A stretch of 64,000 bases of DNA from Moritella sp. 24 (lineage in GTDB: Bacteria > Pseudomonadota > Gammaproteobacteria > Enterobacterales > Moritellaceae), in assembly GCF_018219155.1 (NCBI RefSeq), contig NZ_CP056123.1:1311505-1375504 (forward strand), read 5' to 3'. The notes under the pieces were generated by a model. The model saw only the letters and a program-made list of their open reading frames with translations, did not search any database and was not told the DNA's origin. Shown in pieces: positions 8,868 to 19,415 of the stretch. The translations under genes and the position numbers were made by a program. Numbering within the stretch: position 1 is the stretch's first letter; each line of letters opens with the position of its first letter.

Positions 8868-10595
8868 TTAGCAAGCAACGTGCTGTTTAGTGAATTGAGC
8901 GACTAACTCTTGGATTTCACCTGCAGTTGCACAGCTTAATGCTTGGTCTGCTAACTCTTTAACGTCAGCAAAATTAGCATTACGAATTGTTTTCTTCACT
9001 TTAGGGATAGAGATACCGCTCATAGAGAACTCGTCTAAGCCCATACCAAGTAATAGTAGTGTTGCAGTTTCATCACCCGCAAGTTCACCACACATACCAG
9101 TCCACTTGCCTGCAGCATGTGAAGCATCAATAACCTGTTTAATCAGCGTTAGTACCGCTGGAGTAAGTGGGTTATATAGGTCTGAAATCATTTCGTTACC
9201 ACGGTCTACCGCAAGTGTGTACTGCGTTAAATCGTTAGTACCAATACTAAAGAAATCTACTTCTTTAATAAGGTGATGCGCAATAGCTGCAGCTGCTGGT
9301 GTTTCTACCATTACACCTGTTTCGATTGCGTCATCGAAAGCGTGACCTTCAGCGGTTAATTCAGCTTTCAGTGTCGTAAGAATGTCCTTAAGTCGACGAA
9401 CTTCTTCTACAGAAATAATCATCGGGAACATAATGCGGATTTTACCAAATGCAGAGGCACGTAAAATAGCGCGTAGCTGTGCGTTCATGATTTCTGGACG
9501 GTCGAAACAGATACGAATCGCGCGCCAACCCAAGAATGGGTTCATTTCTTTTGGTAAGTTTAGATACGGAAGGTCTTTATCACCACCAATATCCATTGTA
9601 CGAATGATCACTGACTGACCATTCATGCTTTCTGCAACCGCTTTGTATGCTTCAAACTGTTCATCTTCAGTTGGTAAGCTATCGCGATCCATGAATAGGA
9701 ATTCTGTACGGTAAAGACCAACGCCTTCGCCGCCATTACGAATTACACCAGCACAATCTTTTACTGTACCGACGTTACCACATACTTCAACATGGTGCCC
9801 ATCTAGAGTAATTGCAGGTAAGTCTTTCATTTTAAGCAGCTCAGCTTTGTCAGCAAGATACTGTGCTTGAGTCGCTTTATATTCTTTGATTACGTCTTCT
9901 GATGGATTAACAATAACACTGTTGTTAATTGCATCAAGGATAACGAAGTCACCAGATTTGATGATTTCAGTTACGTTACCTGTGCCTACAACCGCTGGTA
10001 GTTCTAATGAACGAGCCATGATTGATGTATGTGCAGTACGGCCACCTAAGTCAGTCACGAAACCTAAGATTTTATCTAGGTTAATCTGTGCTGTTTCTGA
10101 TGGTGTTAAGTCGCTTGCGATTAGAATTACTTCTTCTTCGATTGCGCTTAATGATACGATTTCCATACCTAGTGCATTTTTTACGATACGATTACCGATG
10201 TCACGGAAATCAGCTGCACGTTCTCTTAAGTACGGGTCGTCTAAAGCAGCCATCATTTCAGCGTTTTCTTCAATGATGCTGTGAATAGCAAGATCTGCCG
10301 ATGCTTTATTTTTCTTAATAAAGGTTACGATATCTTCTTCTAGCTCTTCATCTTCAAGTAGCATCATATGCCCTTCAAAGATTTCAGCTTTCTCGTCGCC
10401 AAATGTTTGGCGTGCCATTTCCGTGATAGCTTCAAGCTGTGTCGCAGACTTATCCCTAGCAGCTACAAAAATAGCTATTTGTTCATCGATCTGTGCAGTT
10501 TCAATAGTTTGTTTATTAAGTACAATTTCTTCGTTAATGAATAATTGTGCTTTACCAAAAGCAATACCTGGTGAGGCGAGAATGCCTGATATCAT
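8868..10595 (-). CDS. ptsI: PTS enzyme I (phosphoenolpyruvate-protein phosphotransferase)
   Basis: The 575-residue enzyme transfers phosphate from phosphoenolpyruvate to HPr, the first step of PTS sugar uptake. The N-terminal HPr-binding helical domain is followed by the phosphohistidine domain with His189 in [13 protein letters not shown]. The C-terminal PEP-binding TIM barrel has RTEFLFMDR, the GGDKDLPY loop and a catalytic cysteine in GMCGE. The length matches the family. It follows ptsH by 48 bases on the same strand and has AGGAAAGG before ATG, so it is in the same operon. Confidence 0.98.
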   Translation of the reverse strand: MISGILASPGIAFGKAQLFINEEIVLNKQTIETAQIDEQIAIFVAARDKSATQLEAITEMARQTFGDEKAEIFEGHMMLLEDEELEEDIVTFIKKNKASADLAIHSIIEENAEMMAALDDPYLRERAADFRDIGNRIVKNALGMEIVSLSAIEEEVILIASDLTPSETAQINLDKILGFVTDLGGRTAHTSIMARSLELPAVVGTGNVTEIIKSGDFVILDAINNSVIVNPSEDVIKEYKATQAQYLADKAELLKMKDLPAITLDGHHVEVCGNVGTVKDCAGVIRNGGEGVGLYRTEFLFMDRDSLPTEDEQFEAYKAVAESMNGQSVIIRTMDIGGDKDLPYLNLPKEMNPFLGWRAIRICFDRPEIMNAQLRAILRASAFGKIRIMFPMIISVEEVRRLKDILTTLKAELTAEGHAFDDAIETGVMVETPAAAAIAHHLIKEVDFFSIGTNDLTQYTLAVDRGNEMISDLYNPLTPAVLTLIKQVIDASHAAGKWTGMCGELAGDETATLLLLGMGLDEFSMSGISIPKVKKTIRNANFADVKELADQALSCATAGEIQELVAQFTKQHVAC

Positions 10596-10643
10596 AACCT
10601 TTCCTTACTTCAATACAAAAAATACGTTAATAACGGATGGGGT

Positions 10644-10901
10644 CTATTCTAAAATATCCATAAGAGCAACTAGAGCGTCAACAGCCGCTTGCTCATCAGT
10701 ACCTTCTGCAGAAATAGTCATAGTTACACCTTTAGAAAGGCCTAACGTTTGTAGTTTAAATAAGCTTGTAGCGCTTGCAGATTTACCGCCAGCTTCAACA
10801 GAAATTTTTGATTCGAATTCTTTTGCTTTCTTTACGAAAAGTGCAGCTGGACGAGTGTGAAGACCGTTTGGTGCGATAATTTCAACTGATTTTTGATACA
10901 T
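10644..10901 (-). CDS. ptsH: PTS phosphocarrier HPr
   Basis: The 85-residue phosphocarrier shuttles phosphate from enzyme I to EIIA proteins. The active-site histidine is His15 in [13 protein letters not shown], and the regulatory-serine region ([10 protein letters not shown]) and C-terminal helix are also as expected. It is the first gene of ptsH-ptsI-crr. An AAGGAA site precedes the ATG. A HexR-like palindrome lies 185 bases upstream, suggesting control by the central carbon regulator HexR, as known for this operon in Shewanella. Confidence 0.98.
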   Translation of the reverse strand: MYQKSVEIIAPNGLHTRPAALFVKKAKEFESKISVEAGGKSASATSLFKLQTLGLSKGVTMTISAEGTDEQAAVDALVALMDILE

Positions 10902-11156
10902 AACTTATTCCTTAAATAACGATTCTAAAAAGAGTGTTTCACTATAACCATAAGTCTAATTGTAATCTAATTTTACAGAGTAAAATAACTATTTTTCATA
11001 AAAAAAATGGGTATAGATCATGTTTTCGTAAGTTTTACGACAAAACAATGCGATGTAAGTATATTACCCCTAATTTCACTCCAAGTTGTAGTTTAATTAC
11101 AACAAAAATAGCAAAGTGTGACCGCTATCAATAGCAGAAAAAAAACTCGGGTGTAT
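10902..11156. other. Intergenic region upstream of ptsH
   Basis: Together with the cysK terminator and 3' repeats this forms a gap of about 345 bases. It must hold the ptsH promoter on the minus strand. Apart from the palindrome at 11086-11102 I find no gene or RNA. A second, looser TGTAAT...TTTACA pair lies near 10961-10977 with wider spacing. Confidence 0.5.
11086..11102. promoter_or_regulatory. HexR-like operator upstream of ptsHI-crr
   Basis: TTGTAGTTTAATTACAA is a near-perfect palindrome that fits the HexR consensus known from Shewanella (TGTAAT, three A/T, ATTACA) with one main mismatch. An equivalent site lies upstream of focA at 39511. The match to HexR is from memory and was not tested against a matrix. 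Confidence 0.55.
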
Positions 11157-11182
11157 AAAAAAAAGCCGCTAGTGCGGCTTTT
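11157..11182 (-). terminator. Intrinsic terminator of cysK
   Basis: GCCGC pairs with GCGGC around a TAGT loop. On the minus strand the hairpin is followed by eight U, which suits termination of cysK. Confidence 0.85.
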
Positions 11183-11201
11183 GTTAATCTTGTTAATTGT
11201 A

Positions 11202-11249
11202 TGTAACTACAAAATCGTGATTGTAACTAGAACAATACGCTTGTAACTA
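11202..11249. repeat. Three TGTAACTA iterons at 20-base spacing, 3' of cysK
   Basis: TGTAACTA occurs at 11202, 11222 and 11242, exactly 20 bases apart, with the last copy overlapping the cysK stop codon. The spacing is about two helical turns. The function is unknown. Confidence 0.6.
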
Positions 11250-12215
11250 TTGTTGTAGTTCTTGCTCAGTAAATACACCATCGAATAATGCAGTACTTAA
11301 ATAGCGCTCACCCGATGAAGGTAGAATAACAACTATGTTTTTATCTGCGAATTCTGGTAATGCAGCTAAACGTGCAGCAGCAACAACAGCAGCACCAGAT
11401 GAAATACCCGCTAAGATACCTTCTTCTTTCATTAGACGCTGTGCCATCTCGATAGAATCTTCGTTTGATACAAGTTCTACACGGTCGACCATTTCTAAAT
11501 CAAGGTTACCAGGGATAAAGCCAGCACCAATACCTTGGATCTTATGTGGACCAGGTGTAAGCGCTTCACCAGCTTTCGCTTGGCTAATAACAGGAGAGTT
11601 AGTTGGTTCAACTGCAACAGATAAAAGTTCTTTGCCTTTATTTAACTTAATGTAGCGGCTTGTACCTGTAATCGTACCACCAGTACCGACACCTGATACT
11701 AAAACGTCTACTTGACCGTCGGTTGCATCCCAGATTTCTGGACCGGTTGTTTTTTCGTGAATCGCTGGATTTGCTGGGTTTTCAAATTGCTGTAATAAAA
11801 TCGTTGTTTCAGGATTCGCATCACGGATTTCAGTCGCTTTATCGATTGCGCCTTTCATGCCTTTAGCGCCATCTGTTAATACGAGGTTTGCACCTAATGC
11901 TTTAAGTAGTTTACGACGCTCAAGACTCATTGTGTTTGGCATTGTTAGGGTTAGTTTATAACCACGAGCCGCAGCAACAAATGCTAATGCAATACCTGTA
12001 TTACCACTTGTTGGCTCTACGATATCAATACCTTCTTTTAAGATACCGTCTTCTTCTGCCTGCCAGATCATGTTAGCACCGATACGGCACTTAACACTTG
12101 CACTAGGGTTACGGCTTTCTACTTTTGCAAATACGTTACCTGTCGTTACTCGGTTTAAACGAACTAAAGGTGTATTACCAATAGAAAGCGTGTTGTCTTG
12201 TAAAATTTGGCTCAT
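11247..12215 (-). CDS. cysK: Cysteine synthase A (O-acetylserine sulfhydrylase)
   Basis: This 322-residue PLP enzyme makes L-cysteine from O-acetylserine and sulfide. The PLP lysine is Lys42 in SASVKCRIG, the substrate loop is [11 protein letters not shown], and the phosphate cradle GTGGT lies in the middle. Length and order match CysK. It is a single-gene unit with its own terminator. The cysZ sulfate-uptake gene is nearby but in another unit. AGGGA precedes the ATG by about five bases. Confidence 0.97.
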   Translation of the reverse strand: MSQILQDNTLSIGNTPLVRLNRVTTGNVFAKVESRNPSASVKCRIGANMIWQAEEDGILKEGIDIVEPTSGNTGIALAFVAAARGYKLTLTMPNTMSLERRKLLKALGANLVLTDGAKGMKGAIDKATEIRDANPETTILLQQFENPANPAIHEKTTGPEIWDATDGQVDVLVSGVGTGGTITGTSRYIKLNKGKELLSVAVEPTNSPVISQAKAGEALTPGPHKIQGIGAGFIPGNLDLEMVDRVELVSNEDSIEMAQRLMKEEGILAGISSGAAVVAAARLAALPEFADKNIVVILPSSGERYLSTALFDGVFTEQELQQ

Positions 12216-12676
12216 GGGATTTCCCTATATAGATGAATACTCGTCACTTATAGCTTAAGCATACTGATCAATTTCAAAATTGAAAATGATGTTTTGTTAT
12301 ATCGTTAGGTTCTAAAATGATAAGAACTTATAACGATTAGTTATGCATAGTGCTTAAATTTTGTTTTTGCTACAAATTAATTTTATTTGTATAAATTATT
12401 AATTTGATTCGTGTATGGCGTTGAGTCAACTCTATATATAGACCAAATGCGATAGATTAGTTCCTTCTTAATAACATAATTTAGCGTTTGCCCCGTTTTT
12501 TGGCGCATCTTATTTGATAACAGAGGGTTATTTTTTTCATTTTTGTCGGATGTGTAACTAGATCTAGTTAACAGTTTGCTTTAGTTTAGTGGTCACTGTA
12601 TCCCAATTTAGCTGATAGTGGCTATGCATATACGTTCTTAAAGGACGATGTAAACTAGCCGCTAAAGGACAATGTC
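12216..12676. other. Divergent intergenic region between cysK and the KAS III-like gene
   Basis: About 460 AT-rich bases lie between the two start codons and should hold both promoters. The clearest element is the 16-base palindrome at 12555-12570. No ORF or RNA gene is supported. Confidence 0.5.
12555..12570. promoter_or_regulatory. 16-base perfect palindrome, candidate operator
   Basis: TAACTAGATCTAGTTA reads the same on both strands and lies 107 bases before the KAS III-like start. It does not match the FabR or FadR operators as I know them. The regulator is unknown. Confidence 0.4.
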
Positions 12677-13798
12677 ATGAATAATGTAGTAATTAGTGGT
12701 AGCGGTTTATTTACCCCTCCTGATTCGATCAGTAACGATGAGCTGGTAACTAGTTTTAATTGTTACGTCGATAATTTTAATTCCGAGAATGCTGCCGCAA
12801 TTGAAGCGGGAGAAGTGACTGCTAAAGCACATTCAAGCAGTGAATTTATTGAAAAAGCATCAGGCATTAAAAGTCGTTTTGTGATGAGTAAAGCGGGCAT
12901 TTTAGATCCTGCGATTATGCGTCCGGTATTTCAACCTATTGAAGATGATGAACCAAGTATTACGGTACAAATGGCGTTAGTTGCCGCAAAACAAGCATTA
13001 GCAGCAGCCAATAAAGAAGCACAAGATATCGATTTAATTATTTTTGCCGCGTCTGGTTTCCAACGTGCATATCCGGCAATGGCTGTTGAATTGCAACATT
13101 TCCTTGGCGCTAACGGTTTTGCTTATGATATGAGTGTGGCGTGTTCATCGGCTACATTTGCTATTGCGAGTGCCATGGACGCGGTTAAGTCAGGGCGTAG
13201 TAAAGCAGCGTTAGTGGTTAACCCTGAAATTTGTTCTGCGCATTTAAACTTTAAAGATCGTGACAGCCACTTTATTTTTGGTGATGTGTGTACGGCGGTT
13301 GTGATTGAAGATAAAGCCACTGCAACGAGCGATAGCTGTTATGAAATTATTGATAGTAAATTGTTTACGCAATATTCAAATAACATTCGTAATAACTTAG
13401 GTTACTTAAGCCGTAGTGAAGGGGCAGATATTAACGCTGACTCTAGCTTCTTTATGCAAAATGGCCGTAAGGTATTTAAAGAAGTATTACCAACGGTGTA
13501 TAACTTGATCACTGAACAACTCAGTGGTTTAGATCTACAAGCAAGTAACTTTAAACGCTTGTGGTTACATCAAGCGAATATCAATATGAATAATTATTTA
13601 GCGAAGAAGTTGTTGGGTCGTGATCCATCAGCAGCCGAAGCGCCAATTATTCTGGATGAATATGCTAATACAGCATCAGCAGGTTCGATTATTGCGTTCC
13701 ATTTACATCAAGATGATATTGAAAGTGGTGATTTAGCATTAATTTGCTCGTTTGGTGCTGGTTATTCCGTTGGCTCACTAGTGCTTAAGCGTTGCTAA
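12677..13798 (+). CDS. Beta-ketoacyl-ACP synthase III-like protein (FabH paralogue)
   Basis: This 373-residue thiolase-fold condensing enzyme has the KAS III Cys-His-Asn triad: Cys156 in DMSVACSSATF, the histidine in LWLHQANINMN, and the asparagine in EYANTASAGS. KAS III enzymes condense an acyl-CoA starter with malonyl-ACP at the start of fatty acid synthesis. At 373 residues it is about 50 longer than typical FabH (near 320), mainly through an N-terminal insert around residues 30-90. It is not in a fab operon, so it is a paralogue with perhaps a different primer. It is followed by a strong terminator and faces cysZ. Confidence 0.85.
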   Translation: MNNVVISGSGLFTPPDSISNDELVTSFNCYVDNFNSENAAAIEAGEVTAKAHSSSEFIEKASGIKSRFVMSKAGILDPAIMRPVFQPIEDDEPSITVQMALVAAKQALAAANKEAQDIDLIIFAASGFQRAYPAMAVELQHFLGANGFAYDMSVACSSATFAIASAMDAVKSGRSKAALVVNPEICSAHLNFKDRDSHFIFGDVCTAVVIEDKATATSDSCYEIIDSKLFTQYSNNIRNNLGYLSRSEGADINADSSFFMQNGRKVFKEVLPTVYNLITEQLSGLDLQASNFKRLWLHQANINMNNYLAKKLLGRDPSAAEAPIILDEYANTASAGSIIAFHLHQDDIESGDLALICSFGAGYSVGSLVLKRC

Positions 13799-13848
13799 TC
13801 GTTATACATGGCTGATCATGTGTAAATGATTACCCTCTATATAAAATG

Positions 13849-13885
13849 AAAAGACCCCGTTAATACATTAACGGGGTCTTTTTTT
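13849..13885. terminator. Bidirectional intrinsic terminator
   Basis: AAGACCCCGTTAAT pairs perfectly with ATTAACGGGGTCTT across a two-base gap, flanked by A and T runs. It lies between convergent genes, the KAS III-like gene and cysZ. Confidence 0.9.
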
Positions 13886-13911
13886 ACGATAACTTTTTAC
13901 TTGTGCTTATT

Positions 13912-14652
13912 TCAAACTTGGTTATCGCTATTATCAACCCACATCGCTGTTGCGCCACATACGGCAACAGGCATAATCATGAAGTTCACAATTGGAATTG
14001 ATTGGCATAAGGCTACCATTGAGCCAAAGCTTAATGATTGCATGCGGTTTGAAGACAGTTCACTGCGCATTTCGTCAAAGCCGACTTTATTATTATCAAA
14101 CGTGTAATCGGCATATTGAATCGCTAGCATCCATGCAGTAAAGATAAACCAGATAATCGGTGCGACAGTTTGACCAACAACAGGCACGAAAAATAGCAGC
14201 AGTAGGCCAATGGCACGGGGGATGTAGTATTTTATCTTTTTCAGTTCTCGCGTCATCACGCGCGGGATATCTAATAACACATCTTTAATACTGCTTTCAG
14301 GCAAGGGTTTATTACTTAGCAGTAATTCAGTTTGTTCTGCTAATAAGCCATTAAACGGCGCGGCAATAATGTTCGCAATGGTGCCAAAAAAGAATCCAAA
14401 TAGTAGCAGTATCAGAATAAAGGCGAGGGGCTTAATAATATAAACTAACCAGCTAAACCAGTCTAAACTTGCTTCTAGTTGTGCTAACCAAATATCGATT
14501 TGTTGAAACAAAAAGTAAAAGCTGACCGAGAATAAAATAAGATTAACTAATAATGGGATCAATACAAAAGGTCTTAGCTTAGGCTGACGGATTAAGTCAA
14601 AACCTTGTAAGAAATATTGAAACCCCGATAACGATGGTTTTACTGAAAGCAT
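13912..14652 (-). CDS. cysZ: Sulfate transporter CysZ
   Basis: The 246-residue inner-membrane protein matches the CysZ/EI24 family: an N-terminal SGFQYFLQGFDLI segment, four to six hydrophobic helices, and a conserved PRAIGLLLLFF stretch. In Escherichia coli CysZ brings sulfate into the cell for cysteine synthesis, which fits the nearby cysK. It is divergent from smc, and the order cysZ, zipA, ligA is common in gammaproteobacteria, although smc is inserted here. No CysB site was identified. Confidence 0.92.
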   Translation of the reverse strand: MLSVKPSLSGFQYFLQGFDLIRQPKLRPFVLIPLLVNLILFSVSFYFLFQQIDIWLAQLEASLDWFSWLVYIIKPLAFILILLLFGFFFGTIANIIAAPFNGLLAEQTELLLSNKPLPESSIKDVLLDIPRVMTRELKKIKYYIPRAIGLLLLFFVPVVGQTVAPIIWFIFTAWMLAIQYADYTFDNNKVGFDEMRSELSSNRMQSLSFGSMVALCQSIPIVNFMIMPVAVCGATAMWVDNSDNQV

Positions 14653-14837
14653 ATTTGATGGTGCCTATGTAAGTGGTTTATGTGGAGTATTCTATCATGT
14701 GGTTACTGTGGTACGACTATGATTACCGTAAAAAGTGCAGTAAAAAGCAACAGCTTTTCTATTCTACTCAGACGAATCTTTAATATTGCATACACATCTG
14801 CTAAAGTTTTCTGGTTATTCTATATACGTTGTTTGAT

Positions 14838-17800
14838 ATGTACCTTAAAAAGATCAAAATATCTGGCTTTAAGTCATTTGTTGATACCACTGAATTGCTT
14901 TTTCCGCACGATATGACTGCTGTTGTTGGTCCTAACGGTTGTGGTAAATCAAATATTATTGATGCCGTGCGTTGGGTGCTGGGCGAAAGTTCTGCAAAGC
15001 ACTTACGTGGTGATGCAATGTCTGACGTTATTTTTAACGGTTCAGTTGCACGTTCGCCTGTTTCAAGAGCCAGTGTTGAATTGTTATTTGATAATGCTCA
15101 ACAACGTATTGACCATGCTTTATTACAATATAATGAAGTGTCTATTCGTCGTGAATTATACCGTGACGGAACGAATCAATATTATCTCAACGGTAAGAAA
15201 TGCCGTCGTAAAGACGTGACAGAGCTGTTTTTAGGAACAGGTTTAGGCCCACGCAGTTATGCGATCATCGAACAGGGGATGATCTCACGTTTAATTGAAT
15301 CGAAACCCCATGAGTTACGTCATTTCATCGAAGAAGCGGCAGGCATTTCTAAATATAAAGAAAAGCGTCGCGAAACCGAACTGCGCATTAATCAAACCAA
15401 AGACAACCTTAATCGACTTGCTGATATCCGTATTGAACTGGGCTCGCAAATCGACAAGCTAAAAGTACAGTCTGTCGTTGCACAACAATTTAGAACCTTA
15501 AAACAACAGCAACGAGAAGCAAAAAGCCGCCTTGGATTAGTGCAAATTTATGATGTCGAGCGTTCTATTAATCAGCTTGCGCAACAAAAATTAGTATTAA
15601 TGAATGAACAAGAGAAGTTCACAGCTACAGCGATTAAATTCCAAACTAAAATTACAGATTTTGATGTACAGTTAGGTGAATTAACGATCCTCATTGAAAA
15701 TCAGCAACAAGCGTTTTATTTACAAGGCACAGAGCTGGCTAAGATTGAGCAGAAAATACTGCACCATAAAGCACGTAAACAAGAGTCAGCCGGAAAGCAG
15801 CAAGAATATCAGGATCAAAGTGTAAAGTTAAAAGCGTTACTACAACAAGAGCAGACGCAATTACAAACGCATCAACAGCAAGCTTCATTGACTGAAACGG
15901 ACTACAATCGTCTTGCTGCTGAGTTAATTGTGATTGAGCAGTCATTAGCATCTGCAACCGTTAGCAGTGAGCAGGCCGTTGCACAACATGCGGTATACCT
16001 TGATAAAGTACAACGCTTTAGTAGCAAGCTTGATGTACTGACTGGTGCCTTAAAAAGTGCAGAGTCAGTATTAGGTAAAAGTAAACAGCAACGGGCAGAT
16101 ATACAAGAAGAACAGCAACAGCATGGGTCACACAGCAAACAAGCGCTAATTTCAGATAAAATAACGCAACAGCAGCAGTTACAATCACAAGAAACAGAAC
16201 TTGCTCATGAACTTGCTGGTTTGAATAACGGTTTCAAAGGCATTAATAAACAAGTTTCGACATTGGAAGCAGACATAAATAAAAATGTCGCTGAGCAAAC
16301 CGACGTTAACGCATCATTGAGTGTGATCACTGAGCTATTACGTAAATCGGAGCATGCCGATCACGCGCATACTTGGTTAGAATGTAATTTCGATTCTATA
16401 CCGCTAAAATTACTCCAACAACTCGATGTAGAACCCGGTTGGGAAGCGGCTGTAGAAAAGGTACTTGCTAATTGGCTTGATGCTTACTGTATTAGTGATG
16501 AACAACTTGCCCAATTCGACTTGACTGAACTACCTGCATTGCAATGGTTTAAATCAAGTAATTGTGCTGTTCGTGCGGGTTCGCTTGCAGGTAAGGTTAG
16601 AAATAACTTATTTAATCGCCAATTAAATCAAGTGATGTGCGCTGCTAGTATTGATGATGCGAAAGCAGGTGCTGATAACAATGGTGAATTTAGCTATATC
16701 ACCGCGCATGGCGATTGGTTTACTGATGAAGGTGTGTGGTTGTCTCAGCATGCGAAAGCCAGCGAATCATCAGTGCAAGGCCGTATTGAAATGCAACAGC
16801 AAGCCTCTCAGCAACAGGCCCGTTTAGTTGCGATTGAGCGCTTATTAACAACCCAACACAACCAGTTAATTGCGCTGTCGGTAACGCAAGGTGATTACCA
16901 AACTCATATTGAACAGGTTCAAGCCAGCCTTAACGAAAAGCAAAGTGAAGTGTCGCAGCTAACAATTGAACTTGGTTTGTTACAACAGCAGCAAGCTCAG
17001 TGGCAGTTAAACCATGATCAGCTTAATACACGATTATTGACCGTTGAAAATCTATTAGCGATTGAAGCCGAAGAAGTTCAGCGCTTTAATGCGCAGATTA
17101 TATCAACGCAAGAAGCAATTACGCAGTTAGCTAATGATGATGGTTTGATACAGAAAGCGGAAGCCGCAAAAGCAGATAAAGCGAAGTTTTTACAAGAACA
17201 GCAAGTACTTGAGAAACAAGTTCAGCAGTTACTACTCGTTAAAACCAAGTTTACGGTCGAAGTAGAGAAGCAGCTGCAGTTGATTGCTAAAACAGAATCA
17301 CAATATCAAACTATTTTACAAGATATTGCTGCATTAGGTGATAACTCATTATATGCTGAAAACTTACAACAGTTAGAAACAGCACGTTCGATTGCCGCTG
17401 AGAAACAAATGGCGATTGAAAATGATAACAATCAGAAAAAATTAACACGGGCTAAACTCACTAATGACAAGCGCGATGTTGAAGAAAAACGTGCTAGGAT
17501 AATGACTAGTGGTTTAAAAGTGAAAGACAAAATACAACAGCTTGATTTAAAACAGGCTAACAACAAAGCGAAAGAGCAGCTATTATATCAACAAATAGCG
17601 GATGATAATGTTGATATAGACACATTGAAACGTGAGTGTGTTAATATATTAACGCTTAAAGAATATCAACAGCAGCTTAAACAGCTTGAAGCACAACTGC
17701 AAAAAATAGGTGCAGTAAATCTAGCTGCAGTTGAAGAATACGAACAACAATCGCAGCGTAAACAGTATTTAGATGAACAAACGGATGACTTAGAAAAAGC

Positions 17801-18320
17801 CATCGAAACGTTAGAAGCTGCTATTGTTAAAATTGATAAACAAACTAAGGCGCGTTTTGCGACTACGTTTGAAAAAATTAATAATGATTTTAAAACGTTA
17901 TTCCCTAAAGTATTTGGTGGTGGTGCCGCTTGGTTAGAGCTGACATCAAGCAATTTACTGGACACAGGAGTAACGATTATGGCGCGACCGCCAGGGAAAA
18001 AGAATGCACGAATCTCGTTGCTTTCCGGTGGTGAAAAAGCATTAACGGCATTGTCGTTAGTCTTTGCGATATTTAGGTTAAACCCTGCACCATTTTGTAT
18101 GCTAGATGAAGTGGATGCGCCACTGGATGAACTAAACGTGGGGCGTTTTTGTAAACTGGTTCAGGAGATGTCAGAAACAGTACAATTTATTTATATTAGT
18201 CATAATAAGTTAGCCATGGAAATGGCTCAGCAATTAATAGGAGTGACCATGCATGAACCAGGGGTCTCTCGAATAGTCGCCGTCGATATTTCGGCTGCGG
18301 TAGAACTTACAGACAATTAA
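14838..18320 (+). CDS. smc: Chromosome partition protein SMC
   Basis: The 1160-residue condensin ATPase organises and helps separate chromosomes with ScpA and ScpB. The N-terminal head has Walker A GPNGCGKSN. Long glutamine-rich coiled coils at about 170-500 and 650-1000 flank a hinge at about 510-640. The C-terminal head has the signature LSGGEKAL and Walker B FCMLDEVDAPLDE. Gammaproteobacteria carry either this form or MukBEF, so the gene is a useful lineage marker. I chose ATG 14838 (MYLKKIKISGFKSF) because it is the usual SMC start; a TTG three codons upstream is also open. No strong ribosome site precedes either. Confidence 0.97.
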   Translation: MYLKKIKISGFKSFVDTTELLFPHDMTAVVGPNGCGKSNIIDAVRWVLGESSAKHLRGDAMSDVIFNGSVARSPVSRASVELLFDNAQQRIDHALLQYNEVSIRRELYRDGTNQYYLNGKKCRRKDVTELFLGTGLGPRSYAIIEQGMISRLIESKPHELRHFIEEAAGISKYKEKRRETELRINQTKDNLNRLADIRIELGSQIDKLKVQSVVAQQFRTLKQQQREAKSRLGLVQIYDVERSINQLAQQKLVLMNEQEKFTATAIKFQTKITDFDVQLGELTILIENQQQAFYLQGTELAKIEQKILHHKARKQESAGKQQEYQDQSVKLKALLQQEQTQLQTHQQQASLTETDYNRLAAELIVIEQSLASATVSSEQAVAQHAVYLDKVQRFSSKLDVLTGALKSAESVLGKSKQQRADIQEEQQQHGSHSKQALISDKITQQQQLQSQETELAHELAGLNNGFKGINKQVSTLEADINKNVAEQTDVNASLSVITELLRKSEHADHAHTWLECNFDSIPLKLLQQLDVEPGWEAAVEKVLANWLDAYCISDEQLAQFDLTELPALQWFKSSNCAVRAGSLAGKVRNNLFNRQLNQVMCAASIDDAKAGADNNGEFSYITAHGDWFTDEGVWLSQHAKASESSVQGRIEMQQQASQQQARLVAIERLLTTQHNQLIALSVTQGDYQTHIEQVQASLNEKQSEVSQLTIELGLLQQQQAQWQLNHDQLNTRLLTVENLLAIEAEEVQRFNAQIISTQEAITQLANDDGLIQKAEAAKADKAKFLQEQQVLEKQVQQLLLVKTKFTVEVEKQLQLIAKTESQYQTILQDIAALGDNSLYAENLQQLETARSIAAEKQMAIENDNNQKKLTRAKLTNDKRDVEEKRARIMTSGLKVKDKIQQLDLKQANNKAKEQLLYQQIADDNVDIDTLKRECVNILTLKEYQQQLKQLEAQLQKIGAVNLAAVEEYEQQSQRKQYLDEQTDDLEKAIETLEAAIVKIDKQTKARFATTFEKINNDFKTLFPKVFGGGAAWLELTSSNLLDTGVTIMARPPGKKNARISLLSGGEKALTALSLVFAIFRLNPAPFCMLDEVDAPLDELNVGRFCKLVQEMSETVQFIYISHNKLAMEMAQQLIGVTMHEPGVSRIVAVDISAAVELTDN

Positions 18321-18339
18321 CATTAAGAGATAGGCTGTT

Positions 18340-19359
18340 ATGCAAGATTTGCGACTTGTTCTCATCATTCTAGGGTTTATTGCAATTGTTGCTTTAATTG
18401 CCCATGGCCTTTGGTCAAATAAAAAGAATCAAGTAAAACCATTAAAAGATAAGCCACTTGGCAAGGTAGATAACAACGTTAAAGATAGACAGGGTTTTGA
18501 CCTTGACGGTATCGGTGAAAAACGTGTTGTTATTAAGTCAGTTGAACCGACGATTAACGTTATTGATACTGAAAAACCAACGCCAGTGACAGCTGATAAG
18601 ATCGAACCTCAGTTTAGTTCGAATAACATGCAAGAAGAAAACGTGATCACGGGTTCTTTTTCTGCGACTGATATCGATGAACCTATCGCTGCATCACCGC
18701 TCACTGCTGATGACGTGATAATGAATGATGTTAGCTATGATGTTGTTGAAGCGGCTGCTCCAAGTATTGTTGAGCCTATTGTACACAATGACACGGTTGT
18801 GACACACCAAGTCCAAAACGTGCCTAATGATATCGCTGCTAATGATACTAATGACGAAAGCAATGTTAACGACCCGGCTGCGAAAACAGAGACAAATGCG
18901 CCAGTAGATGACACTGTTAACGAAGACGAAGCGGTGTTTGTCATTAATATTATGGCGCGTGAAGGTAAAAACATTGCCGGTGCTGAATTATTACAAGAAT
19001 TATCTGCGTTTGGCTTTAAATTTGGTGCGATGAATATTTTCCATCGTCATGTTGATGCCGCAGGTAAAGGCCCTGTTATCTTTAGTTTAGCGAACATGGT
19101 TAAGCCTGGCGTATTTGATATAGATACGATGGAACAGTTTGAATCACCTGGTGTATCATTATTTATGATGTTCCCGTGTGCTGGTCAAGCGTCTCATAAT
19201 TATAGTCTGATGCTGAGTGCGGCAGAACGCATTGCTGAAGGCGTCGATGGTTTGTTAATGGATGCATCACGCAACCCATTATTAGAAGACGCTATCGAGC
19301 AAGAACAAGCGTTTATTCGTAAGCTAGAAAATAAAGCGTTAGCTAAAAAACCTCACTAA
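18340..19359 (+). CDS. zipA: Cell division protein ZipA
   Basis: The 339-residue protein tethers FtsZ to the inner membrane. It has an N-terminal membrane helix at about 4-24, a basic patch, a long acidic linker rich in Asp, Asn, Thr and Val at about 55-195, and the C-terminal FtsZ-binding domain that starts near VFVINIMAREGKNIAGAELL. It follows smc by 19 bases and precedes ligA, the common order in this class, so smc and zipA are probably co-transcribed. A terminator follows. Confidence 0.95.
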   Translation: MQDLRLVLIILGFIAIVALIAHGLWSNKKNQVKPLKDKPLGKVDNNVKDRQGFDLDGIGEKRVVIKSVEPTINVIDTEKPTPVTADKIEPQFSSNNMQEENVITGSFSATDIDEPIAASPLTADDVIMNDVSYDVVEAAAPSIVEPIVHNDTVVTHQVQNVPNDIAANDTNDESNVNDPAAKTETNAPVDDTVNEDEAVFVINIMAREGKNIAGAELLQELSAFGFKFGAMNIFHRHVDAAGKGPVIFSLANMVKPGVFDIDTMEQFESPGVSLFMMFPCAGQASHNYSLMLSAAERIAEGVDGLLMDASRNPLLEDAIEQEQAFIRKLENKALAKKPH

Positions 19360-19415
19360 ATTTATGACTAATAAGCAATATTAGATAAATAATGTGAGTA
19401 AATAACACTATCCAG

